A stretch of DNA of 64,000 nt from Apostichopus japonicus (taxonomy: Eukaryota; Echinodermata; Holothuroidea; Aspidochirotida; Stichopodidae): NCBI RefSeq assembly GCF_037975245.1, contig NC_092566.1:18697001-18761000 (forward strand), given 5' to 3'. The position numbers and the translations under genes are program-made. Numbering within the stretch: position 1 is the first letter of the stretch; each line of letters opens with the position of its first letter. Shown in pieces: positions 51,578-61,400 of this stretch. The notes under the pieces are model-generated. The model was not told the origin of the DNA and did no database searches. It saw only the letters and a list, made by a program, of their open reading frames with translations.

Positions 51578-53361
51578 AGTACAGTAAACATATAATAAGT
51601 ACAGCACACATAATAAGTAAAGCACTTATATAAAAAGTACAGCACTTCAGTACATGTCAGCATACATGATAAGTACAGTACACATAGTAAGTACAGTACA
51701 CATACAATAAGTACAGTACACATATAATAAGTACAGCAGACATAAGAAGTACAGCACTTAAGTACATGTCAGCACACATGATAAGTACAGCACACATAGA
51801 AAGTACAGCACACATAGTAAGTACAGCACACATAGAAAGTACAGAACACATAGTAAGTACAGTACACATACAATAAGTACAGTACACATATAATAAGTAC
51901 AGCAGACATATAAGAAGTACAGTACTTAAGTACATGTCAGCACACATGATAAGTACAGCACACATAGAAAGTACAGCACACATAGAAAGTACAGCACACA
52001 TAGAAAGTACAGAACACATAGTAAGTACAGCACACATAGTAAGTACAGCACACATAGTAAGTACAGCACACATAGTAAGTACAGCACACATAGAAAGTAC
52101 AGCACACATAGAAAGTACAGCACACATAGAAAGTACAGAACACATAGTAAGTACAGTACACATACAATAAGTACAGTACACATAGTAAGTACAGCACACA
52201 TATAAGAAGTACAGTACTTAAGTACATGTCAGCACACATGATAAGTACAGCACACATAGAAAGTACAGCACACATAGAAAGTACAGCACACATAGAAAGT
52301 ACAGAACACATAGTAAGTACAGCACACATAGTAAGTACAGCACACATAGTAAGTACAGCACACATAGAAAGTACAGCACACATAGAAAGTACAGCACACA
52401 TAGAAAGTACAGAACACATAGTAAGTACAGCACACATAGAAAGTACAGCACACATAAAAAGTACAGCACACATAGAAAGTACAGAACACATAGTAAGTAC
52501 AGCACACATAGTAAGTACAGCACACATAGTAAGTACAGCACACATAGTAAGTACAGCACACATAGAAAGTACAGCACACATAGAAAGTACAGCACACATA
52601 GAAAGTACAGCACACATATAAGAAGTACAGTACTTAAGTACATGTCAGCACACATGATAAGTACAGCACACATAGAAAGTACAGCACACATAGAAAGTAC
52701 AGCACACATAGAAAGTACAGAACACATAGTAAGTACAGCACACATAGAAAGTACAGCACACATAAAAAGTACAGCACACATAGAAAGTACAGAACACATA
52801 GTAAGTACAGCACACATAGTAAGTACAGCACACATAGTAAGTACAGCACACATAGAAAGTACAGCACACATAGAAAGTACAGCACACATAGAAAGTACAG
52901 CACACATAGAAAGTACAGCACACATAGAAAGTACAGCACACATAGTAAGTACAGCACACATAGTAAGTACAGCACACATAGTAAGTACAGCACACATAGT
53001 AAGTACAGCACACATAGAAAGTACAGCACACATAGAAAGTACAGCACACATAGAAAGTACAGAACACATAGTAAGTACAGCACACATAGTAAGTACAGCA
53101 CACATAGAAAGTACAGCACACATAAAAAGTACAGCACACATAGAAAGTACAGAACACATAGTAAGTACAGCACACGTAGTAAGTACAGCACACATAGTAA
53201 GTACAGCACACATAGAAAGTACAGCACACATAGAAAGTACAGCACACATAGAAAGTACAGAACACATAGTAAGTACAGCACACATAGAAAGTACAGCACA
53301 CATAATAAGTACAGAACACATAGTAAGTACAGCACACACAGTAAATACAGTACACATATCA
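51578..53361. repeat. Minisatellite, 18-bp unit, about 97 copies, with repeated marker blocks
   Basis: The unit is AAGTACAGCACACATAGA / AAGTACAGCACACATAGT. A marker block TACTTAAGTACATGTC or its ACTTAAG variant recurs at about 51757, 51923, 52215 and 52631, showing growing higher-order blocks of 166, 292 and 416 bp. All frames on both strands are open for hundreds of codons (up to 397 on minus) because 18 is a multiple of three. I see no evidence for a protein. Confidence 0.97.
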
Positions 53362-53796
53362 TAATAGCTAAAAAGGGTGTTAAGTTGTAGGATTCCCCAA
53401 ACCTGGAACATGGTTTGTCTGTAGTTTGCCTTCTAATACATTTAAGGGTCTTTTTTAGTGAAAGTGGGATCTTGTCCTGCCTGTCATATCATTTTTTATC
53501 TTTGTATAATACTAGAAAAATGCTGTAAGTCATGTACGGTTGTAGTCTGCCACGCATGGTTAGTAGTGACTTAACAACAATTCTGTTTAGTCATGCTGTT
53601 CTTATCTGTCTCCCTCCCATGCACCTCCACCAGGCTCCCCACCAGGCCCCCTCCACCATCCCACTTCAAGAGCAGTCACGATGTTCTTGTTGTCAGCTCA
53701 GTATTGAATGAAAGATGTGGCCCTATATGGTCATTATAAGGTTGAACCTTGCATTGTCAATTTAATACCTATTTATATTTTCTTTTCTATGTTCAG
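53362..53796. other. End of intron 2, no recognised feature
   Basis: Unique sequence leading to the exon 3 acceptor. Confidence 0.6.
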
Positions 53797-53910
53797 AGGG
53801 AAAGGTTGAAGTGACCAAAGAGCACAAATTCCTTACTACCATGGGCCCTAGCAAAGTGTTTGGTGAACTGGCCATTCTCTATAACTGCACCAGAACAGCT
53901 TCAGTAACAG
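53797..53910 (+). CDS. PRKG1: cGMP-dependent protein kinase I, coding exon 3 (phosphate-binding cassette of domain A)
   Basis: A 114-bp exon between the acceptor TTCAG (AG at 53795-53796) and the donor GTGAG (53911). It encodes residues 153-189 plus split codons 152 and 190. The peptide contains [25 protein letters not shown] (173-177) and R184-T185-A186 form the phosphate-binding cassette that contacts the cyclic phosphate of cGMP; the glutamate, arginine and threonine that define a PKG-type site are present, so the site looks functional. Intron 2 before it is 9,268 bp and is largely filled by two minisatellite arrays. Confidence 0.96.
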
Positions 53911-54040
53911 GTGAGAGTCAACCTTCTGCCCAGTCATTTACCTCACAGAGGCATGCTGCTATAAAGATTGATCAATATTCCCTTTAAAATAAATATTCAA
54001 TCAGGTACCAACTGATAGAGAAAAATAAAATATTTTCATT

Positions 54041-54043
<3 letters not shown>

Positions 54044-54109
<66 letters not shown>
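54044..54109. repeat. (TA)n microsatellite left of the hammerhead-bearing element
   Basis: About 33 TA units directly abutting the inverted end of the element at 54111. A second TA tract lies on its other side. Confidence 0.97.
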
Positions 54110-54110
<1 letters not shown>

Positions 54111-54237
54111 AACACACCAGTAGAATCACTGTGGCCGAGTGGTACGGACTTCGGTTCGTGACACAAAGATCCGGGGTTTGCCTGATGAGTCCCAAAACGA
54201 CGAAACCGGTCGTGAAGTGGAATTTTTCTGGTGTGTT
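54111..54237 (+). mobile_element. tRNA-like short repeat with hammerhead ribozyme (copy 1)
   Basis: A 127-bp element with perfect 10-bp inverted ends (AACACACCAG at 54111-54120, CTGGTGTGTT at 54228-54237), flanked by TA tracts. It has an A-box-like TGGCCGAGTGG at 54132-54142; the B-box seen in copy 2 is deleted or eroded here. The 3' half holds the hammerhead and the tail GAAGTGGAATTTTTCTGGTG shared with copy 2. Combined tRNA-like promoter, ribozyme and inverted ends recall SINE-like retroposons and retrozymes that carry hammerheads, but I do not recognise this family. Confidence 0.72.
54177..54216 (+). ncRNA. Type I hammerhead ribozyme with a complete core
   Basis: Helix I arm TTTGC (54177-54181); core CTGATGA (54182-54188); helix II GTCC / CGAC closing loop CAAAA, three of four pairs; GAAA (54202-54205); ACCGGT across helix III (54205-54210); cleavage nucleotide C54211; helix I arm GTGAA (54212-54216) pairing with TTTGC through C-G, G-U, U-G, U-A, U-A. 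All invariant core bases (C3 U4 G5 A6 G8 A9, G12 A13 A14, A15.1-U16.1, H17) are present. Helix III has only two pairs with a two-base gap, too short for a monomer, but ACCGGU is self-complementary, as in dimeric minimal hammerheads. It lies in intron 3 in the sense direction. Confidence 0.75.
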
Positions 54238-54253
54238 ATTCTTTATTGATTGA

Positions 54254-54321
54254 TTATATATATATATATATATATTAATATATATATATATATATATAAA
54301 TATTATATAAATATATATATG
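54254..54321. repeat. (TA)n microsatellite right of the hammerhead-bearing element
   Basis: Imperfect TA tract with AATA and AAATA interruptions, about 16 bp beyond the element. Confidence 0.95.
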
Positions 54322-54391
54322 TTAAATTGTCAATTCATGGCAATGTATAGCATGCAAGTGGATTGAACAGGAACCTTGAAAGCTTCCAAGG

Positions 54392-54800
54392 AAAGTATTT
54401 AAGTGACATCATTCCTTTAACAATGCCTTCTAATGTATATAGTTTGATAGCATACAGAGTATTTAGGTGACATCATTCCTTTAACGGTGCCTTCTAATGT
54501 ATATAGTTTGAAAGTATTTAAGTGACATCATTCCTTTAACGGTGCCTTCTAATTTATATAGTTTGATAGTATACAAAGTATTTAAGTGACATCATTCCTT
54601 TAACGGTGCCTTGTATATAGTTTGATAGTATTTAAGTGACATCATTCCTTTAATGGTGCCTTCTAATGTATATAGTTTGATAGTATTTAAGTGACATCAT
54701 TCCTTTAACAATGCCTTCTAATGTATATAGTTTGATAGTATTTAAGTGACATCATTTCCTTTAACGGTGCCTTCTAATTTATATAGTTCGATAGCATACA
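54392..54800. repeat. Minisatellite of variable unit length (about 50-75 bp), about 7 copies
   Basis: The phrase AAGTGACATCATTCCTTTAA followed by CGGTGCCTTCTAATGTATAT recurs. Length varies because the GATAGCATACAAAG segment is present or absent. Confidence 0.92.
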
Positions 54801-54996
54801 GTCACATTCTGTGTTGTAACAGTTAGTTAGCTTGCTACAGTCATTCATCAGTCAATTACAAGATGGATGTCATATGCCAAATGATGGAAGGACAGTATGC
54901 ACTACAATCATATATTTTCAAACCCATATTTTCAAACTCATGTTTGAAACAACATCAATTTTAAATGTCTTATGCTAGGCCAATCAAGAAGCAAAA

Positions 54997-55660
54997 GCTT
55001 GTAAACACAATAACTCAAAAGGTACATGGTGCATGAATTTAACTACTTAATATGTAGATAAAACCCTTTGTCTTCTACAAGAGTTCTAACTTGCAATTTT
55101 TGATGGTCAAATGTCATTTGAGATCAGCATCTAGGTCAAAGTCTAAAACCCTTATGAAAATGATAATTGCAGAAGTAAAACTTGGATGAGGATCATATTA
55201 GGTATACCGAAGCATCATAGTGATTACAAGAATGCTGTTGAAATTGGTGGGGTGAAAGGTCACTTGAGGTCAATAGAGGACAAATCTAAAACTTTTGTAT
55301 ACATGATATCTCACACAAAGTGAAGCATGAACGAAGTTCATATTTGGTTTATAGATTCCCTGGTAAGTACAAGAACCAATTTGAAGTTGATGTAGGTCAA
55401 AGGTCATATGAGGTCAACTTTAGTCAAAGTCTGTAAAGCATAATATTACTCCAAAATAAAAGCTTGGATGTAGTACGTACTAAGTTTACAGATGATCTTA
55501 TAATGAACATACAAGGACCCTACTGTTTCCCTGTGGTGGTCAAATTTCATATGTGGTCAACAAACAAGATAACTACAAAAGCAAATAGTTGGATGAACTT
55601 ACCTAATGGTATATCTTAAGATCCACCTTGGTTAGTACCTGGAGGACAAGTTCCAGGTCT
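54997..55660. repeat. Dispersed AGGTCA-rich repeat
   Basis: Recurring phrases GAGGTCAA, GGTCAAAGTCTA and AGGTCAAAGGTCA (a perfect DR1 at 55394-55406), interspersed with AACTTGGATG-type sentences. It resembles the repeat at 32691-33400 in style. Noncoding. Confidence 0.45.
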
Positions 55661-57274
55661 CAACCAAATTAATAAGGGACATGATGTGCAGTAGGTAGGC
55701 ACAAAATATGGGGCGGGGAGGGAGGGGGGTGAGATACAGTATGCCACTTCACAAGTTGAAGAGCCTGATGAAGAAACTTTCATCTGAGAAAGGGTACTGA
55801 CAGGGCAGTGTGATCTTCACATTTAATTATGTACAATAAACAGGTGTATGAATATTCATTAGCTATTGTATTATGATTAATATTATACAATTATATAATA
55901 ATCCGCTGAGGATTAATATAAACATGGGACTCATGCACTTTCTCATCTTTTGGCTATGGCTAGTTTGAGATGTGTTTTCATGTAAAGTTCACAACAACCC
56001 TCAGTTAATAATTACAATGTCCATTTTCATGAAATTTATGAATTATAGCCCATATTCTTGATTGTAGACCTGTTCTTATGGTGGGATTAAGAGTTTCAAT
56101 TTGTTCCTGAAAAGTAGCCCTAGGCAAAGTTCCAGTTTTTGTCAACATGTTTCCAGTCACCAGACATGATTTTAGTTGCATCAAACAAAATGACAACTGT
56201 GTAATAGTCACACTAGCTAATCTAGTACCAGGCACTGCAATTTACCTATCAGCAGAAATCATGCTTACTGGCACAAAGCTACGTTAAAAATGATTGTGCT
56301 AATTAATCCTCTATATGATTACAACTTTGTATTTCCTAATGTTTTGTACCAGTTGCAAAACACAAATTTGCTTAAGATTGTGTAAAGGAGGAGCCTGTAT
56401 TAAATCTAAATGTGTTTCAAATTGTTCTTTGTTTTTGTGTGCTGAACTTTCATTTTTCCTGTCTACATCTTCATATTACCATCTTCATATTATCTTCATC
56501 TTCATCTTCGTATTATCTTCATCTTCGCATCATCTTTATCTTCATTGCAATATAATGTGCCATAAATCCACTGTTGCTCCCGCTGTTATTGTAGGTTGAT
56601 GCAACAGGGGATTTCCACATAGGCTACCTCTACTTTAACAATGATATTCAACTTTTGACAAGTAAGAATGAAACGTTTTGCCTTCCATGGGATGTTGTTG
56701 CTTAGCAATTAACCAATGTTTGAAGCTTAGGCGGGTGTACTTACTACTATACTATCATAGTAAGAAACTATAGCCCACTGACCCATATGGAAATACAAAT
56801 TGCTCTGATGAAGAGCAGGACTATTTTGAATTGCAGTCTGCTAGCTAGTGTTTGATGTTTGTACTGTGCAACATCAGCTGAGTAAATCAATAAGGGCACC
56901 TACTGCACAAGCATAAGGACAGAAGGGCAGGGCAGCATATGGTGCTATCAGTTGAGTTGTTTTTAGGAGAGCACAATGGCTTTTGCACAAACAAATGAAT
57001 CTACCTCATTTAGCACAAGAATATTGTGTACACAGAATGTACCTTTCCATATGAAATGTGGCAAGGAATCAGTATGTCAGTGGGCTTGCTGGTTTGATAT
57101 GTTGAATGAATAGATTGTCACAAACAGTAGAGTTATTTTGACAAGGACAAAATCAACTCTATTTGTCATAATGGTTTATCCAATGTACACCTAAAGCATA
57201 GGCCACGAAGAGAGGAAATAATGCTCTCCCTTTTTCTTTTCTTTTATACATTGTTGCATATTGTTTATTTACAG
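55661..57274. other. Intron 3 sequence with a TCTTCAT tract
   Basis: Mostly unique, with an imperfect ATCTTCAT tract at about 56465-56550. The ORF at 57159-57491 on the minus strand overlaps exon 4 antisense and is a shadow. Confidence 0.5.
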
Positions 57275-57380
57275 CCTTAACTGTGGCAAAGCTCTGGGCC
57301 ATTGACAGACAATGCTTCCAGGCCATAATGATGAAGACCAGCCTTGTGCGCCAAGCAGAGCAAGTTAACCTTCTAAAGAG
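57275..57380 (+). CDS. PRKG1: cGMP-dependent protein kinase I, coding exon 4 (end of cyclic-nucleotide domain A)
   Basis: A 106-bp exon with acceptor TTTACAG (AG at 57273-57274) and donor GTGAGA (57381), phase 1 in and 2 out. It finishes codon 190 and encodes residues 191-224. The peptide VAKLWAIDRQCFQAIMMKTS followed by LVRQAEQVNLLK is the last beta strand and the C-terminal helix of domain A that leads into domain B; LWAIDRQCFQ is a family hallmark. Intron 3 before it is 3,364 bp. Confidence 0.95.
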
Positions 57381-57624
57381 GTGAGAGGAAGATAAAGGTG
57401 TAGCAATGTCTGAAAGTATCACAAATGCAATATTAAAGCCGTGCCAAAATTCTGCATCAACCCAATCATTAGCAAAACCAGATCCCTCCATTTAATTCAG
57501 ACAAATTTTACACTAAGCAGTGCTAGAGGTACTACTTACACTGTCAATTAGGTTAAAAGTGTGATTGTAAGATTCCACTCACTAAATCAATCTGCAAGAA
57601 AAGTGTTTTTGATTGCAGCTAGCA

Positions 57625-57800
57625 GAGGCTGGAGAGGAAGTGTACTTGGATAACATCTCCAGTAGATTCATCTTGTCATTTAGCCTCTGAAGAAGATCCT
57701 GCTAGGCTGCTAGGATCAAAACGTCAGGCCAACTTACTTTTACACATTCTTTTACACAGGCTCTCTAGTGGATAAGCAGTTTGCTAACAGTTTTATTTTA
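57625..57800 (+). mobile_element. Fragment of a hammerhead-bearing retroelement, perhaps Penelope-like
   Basis: Contains AGCAGAGGCTGGAGAGGAAG, then a hammerhead-like motif at 57683-57729, then TTTACACATTCTTTTACACA and TGGATAAGCAGTTTGCTAAC. Sequences of the CTGAAGAAG...CGAAACGTC type occur widely in animal repeats, and hammerhead motifs are known in Penelope-like elements. No coding part is present. The family assignment is from memory and tentative. Confidence 0.5.
57683..57729 (+). ncRNA. Hammerhead ribozyme motif with one inactivating change
   Basis: Helix I arms GCCT (57683-57686) and AGGC (57726-57729) pair fully. Core CTGAAGA (57687-57693) fits CUGANGA. Helix II is GATCCT / AGGATC (57695-57700 with 57712-57717), extended by a G-U pair. 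Then AAAA (57718-57721) replaces GAAA, so invariant G12 is A. Then C, G, and the cleavage-site TC (57724-57725). Helix III is only ACGU, self-complementary, as in dimeric minimal forms. Probably inactive. Confidence 0.6.
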
Positions 57801-57841
57801 CTTTTATTTTACTATGATGAAATTATGTTTAATTAAAGGGA

Positions 57842-58300
57842 TGCTTACGGTCACTACTATATGATATCCATGTAAGGTCTGCTTACGGTCACTACTATAT
57901 GATATCCATGTAAGGTCTGCTTATGGTCACTACTATATGATATCCATGTAAGGTCTGCTTACGGTCACTACTATATGATATCCATGTAAGGTCTGCTTAC
58001 GGTCACTACTATATGATATCCATGTAAGGTCTGCTTACGGTCACTACTATATGATATCCATGTAAGGTCTGCTTACGGTCACTACTATATGATATCCATG
58101 TAAGGTCTGCTTACGGTCACTACTATATGATATTCATGTAAGGTCTGCTTACGGTCACTACTATATGATATCCATGTAAGGTCTGCTTACGGTCACTACT
58201 ATATGATATCCATGTAAGGTCTGCTTACGGTCACTACTATATGATATTCATGTAAGGTCTGCTTACGGTCACTACTATTTGATATTCATGTAAGATCTGC
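57842..58300. repeat. Minisatellite, 38-bp unit, about 12 copies, just before exon 5
   Basis: The unit contains TGCTTACGGTCACTACTATA and TGATATCCATGTAAGGTC. It ends about 35 bp before the exon 5 acceptor, so it sits where branch point and regulatory signals may lie. Each unit has CAT|GTAAGG, a weak donor-like string. Confidence 0.97.
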
Positions 58301-58334
58301 TATTCTCTGAGGTTGATTTCTTTTTTGTTTACAG

Positions 58335-58398
58335 AGTGACTGCTTTTAAACACCTTCCAGAGGAAACATTAAACAAACTAGCAGACCTTGTAGATGAG
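58335..58398 (+). CDS. PRKG1: cGMP-dependent protein kinase I, coding exon 5 (start of cyclic-nucleotide domain B)
   Basis: A very short 64-bp exon. The acceptor is a T-rich tract ending TTTACAG (AG at 58333-58334); the donor is GAG|GTAAAG at 58399, phase 0 out. It completes codon 225 (R) and encodes residues 226-246, VTAFKHLPEETLNKLADLVD plus E, the helix that opens cyclic-nucleotide domain B. The next exon is not reached before 64000. The last 27 bases of this exon (58372-58398) and its donor are the apparent source of the satellite that fills the following intron, so the authentic donor is followed by many near copies of itself. Confidence 0.93.
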
Positions 58399-58484
58399 GT
58401 AAAGTTTGTGTTATGTATCATTAAAAGATTAAAAAACAAGCAGAAAATAAATGTGGTAAAGCTGACATAATGTATCATTAAAAG
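58372..58484 (+). repeat. Founder-like units of the intron 5 satellite, including the exon 5 end
   Basis: Unit 0 is the last 27 exon bases plus the first 29 intron bases (58372-58427). Unit 1 (58428-58484) is diverged at its start and matches the array in GGTAAAGCTGACATAATG and TGTATCATTAAAAG. Counting by eye, the exon end matches array half-unit A at 23 of 27 bases, and the first 30 bases from the donor match half-unit B at 24 of 30. Confidence 0.85.
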
Positions 58485-61400
58485 GATAACAAACTAGCAG
58501 ATGATGTAAATGAGGCAATGACCATATTATGTCATTGAGGGGATACCAATTAGCTATCAGATGATGTGGATAAGGTAAAGCTGACATAATGTATCATTAA
58601 TAGGATAACAAACTAGCAGATGATGTAATGAGGCAATGACAATATTATGTCATTGAGGGGATACCAATTAGCTATCAGATGATGTGGATAAGGTAAAGCT
58701 GACATAATGTATTATTAAAAGGATAACAAACTAGCAGATGATGTAAATGAGGCAATGACAATATTATGTCATTGAGGGGATACCAATTAGCTATCAGATG
58801 ATGTGGATAAGGTAAAGCTGACCTAATGTATCATTAAAAGGATAACAAACTAGCAGATGATGTAAATGAGGCAATGACAATATTATGTCATTGAGGGGAT
58901 ACCAATTAGCTATCAGATGATGTGGATAAGGTAAAGCTGACATAATGTATCATTAAAAGGATAACAAACTAGCAGATGATGTAATGAGGCAATGACCATA
59001 TTATGTCATTGAGGGGATACCAATTAGCTATCAGATGATGTGGATAAGGTAAAGCTGACATAATGTATCATTAAAAGGATAACAAACTAGCAGATGATGT
59101 AAATGAGGCAATGACTATATTATGTCATTGAGGGGATACCAATTAGCTATCAGATGATGTGGATAAGGTAAAGCTGACCTAATGTATCATTAAAAGGATA
59201 ACAAACTAGCAGATGATGTAATGAGGCAATGACAATATTATGTCATTGAGGGGATACCAATTAGCTATAAGATGATGTGGATGAGGTAAAGCTGACCTAA
59301 TGTATCATTAATAGGATAACAAACTAGCAGATGATGTAAATGAGGCAATGACAATATTATGTCATTGAGGGGATACCAATTAGCTATCAGATGATGTGGA
59401 TAAGGTAAAGCTGACATAATGTATCATTAAAAGGATAACAAACTAGCAGATGATGTAAATGAGGCAATGACAATATTATGTCATTGAGGGGATACCAATT
59501 AGCTATCAGATGATGTGGATAAGGTAAAGCTGACATAATGTATCATTAAAAGGATAACAAACTAGCAGATGATGTAATGAGGCAATGACCATATTATGTG
59601 ATTGAGGGGATACCAATTAGCTATCAGATGATGTGGATAAGGTAAAGCTGACATAATGTATCATTAAAAGGATAACAAACTAGCAGATGATGTAAATGAG
59701 GCAATGACCATATTATGTGATTGAGGGGATACCAATTAGCTATCAGATGATGTGGATAAGGTAAAGCTGACATAATGTATCATTAAAAGGATAACAAACT
59801 AGCAGATGATGTAAATGAGGCAATGACAATATTATGTGATTGAGGGGATACCAATTAGCTATCAGATGATGTGGATAAGGTAAAGCTGACATAATGTATC
59901 ATTAAAAGGATAACAAACTAGCAGATGATGTAAATGAGGCAATGACAATATTATGTCATTGAGGGGATACCAATTAGCTATCAGATGATGTGGATAAGGT
60001 AAAGCTGACATAATGTATCATTAATAGGATAACAAACTAGCAGATGATGTAAATGAGGCAATGACTATATTATGTCATTGAGGGGATACCAATTAGCTAT
60101 CAGATGATGTGGATAAGGTAAAGCTGACATAATGTATCATTAAAAGGATAACAAACTAGCAGATGATGTAAATGAGGCAATGACAATATTATGTCATTGA
60201 GGGGATACCAATTAGCTATCAGATGATGTGGATAAGGTAAAGCTGACATAATGTATCATTAATAGGATAACAAACTAGCAGATGATGTAATGAGGCAATG
60301 ACCATATTATGTGATTGAGGGGATACCAATTAGCTATCAGATGATGTGGATAAGTTAAAGCTGACATAATGTATCATTAAAAGGATAACAAACTAGCAGA
60401 TGATGTAATGAGGCAATGACTATATCATGTGATTGAGGGGATACCAATTAGCTATCAGATGATGTGGATAAGGTAAAGCTGACATAATGTATCATTAAAA
60501 GGATAACAAACTAGCAGATGATGTAAATGAGGCAATGACCATATTATGTGATTGAGGGGATACCAATTAGCTATCAGATGATGTGGATAAGGTAAAGCTG
60601 ACATAATGTATCATTAAAAGGATAACAAACTAGCAGATGATGTAAATGAGGCAATGACAATATTATGTCATTGAGGGGATACCAATTAGCTATCAGATGA
60701 TGTGGATGAGGTAAAGCTGACATAATGTATCATTAAAAGGATAACAAACTAGCAGATGATGTAAATGAGGCAATGACAATATTATGTCATTGAGGGGATA
60801 CCAATTAGCTATCAGATGATGTGGATAAGGTAAAGCTGACATAATGTATCATTAATAGGATAACAAACTAGCAGATGATGTAAATGAGGCAATGACTATA
60901 TTATGTCATTGAGGGGATACCAATTAGCTATCAGATGATGTGGATAAGGTAAAGCTGACATAATGTATCATTAAAAGGATAACAAACTAGCAGATGATGT
61001 AAATGAGGCAATGACTATATTATGTCATTGAGGGGATACCAATTAGCTATCAGATGATGTGGATAAGGTAAAGCTGACATAATGTATCATTAATAGGATA
61101 ACAAACTAGCAGATGATGTAATGAGGCAATGACCATATTATGTCATTGAGGGGATACCAATTAGCTATCAGATGATGTGGATAAGGTAAAGCTGACATTA
61201 TGTATCATTAAAAGGATAACAAACTAGCAGATGATGTAATGAGGCAATGACAATATTATGTCATTGAGGGGATACCAATTAGCTATCAGATGATGTGGAT
61301 AAGGTAAAGCTGACATAATGTATCATTAAAAGGATAACAAACTAGCAGATGATGTAAATGAGGCAATGACAATATTATGTCATTGAGGGGATACCAATTA

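Noticed and set aside
52218-53411. Minus-strand ORF of 397 codons, and other long ORFs at 51657-53364 on both strands
   Set aside because: The 18-bp repeat unit is divisible by three and lacks stops in most frames, so all frames stay open. No domain, no start context and no splice structure.
55761-55790. Hammerhead-like CTGATGA string
   Set aside because: No helix II hairpin or properly placed GAAA and cleavage site follow, so it is a chance heptamer.
57159-57491. 110-codon minus-strand ORF
   Set aside because: It is the antisense shadow of PKG exon 4 and extends into introns with no independent signal.
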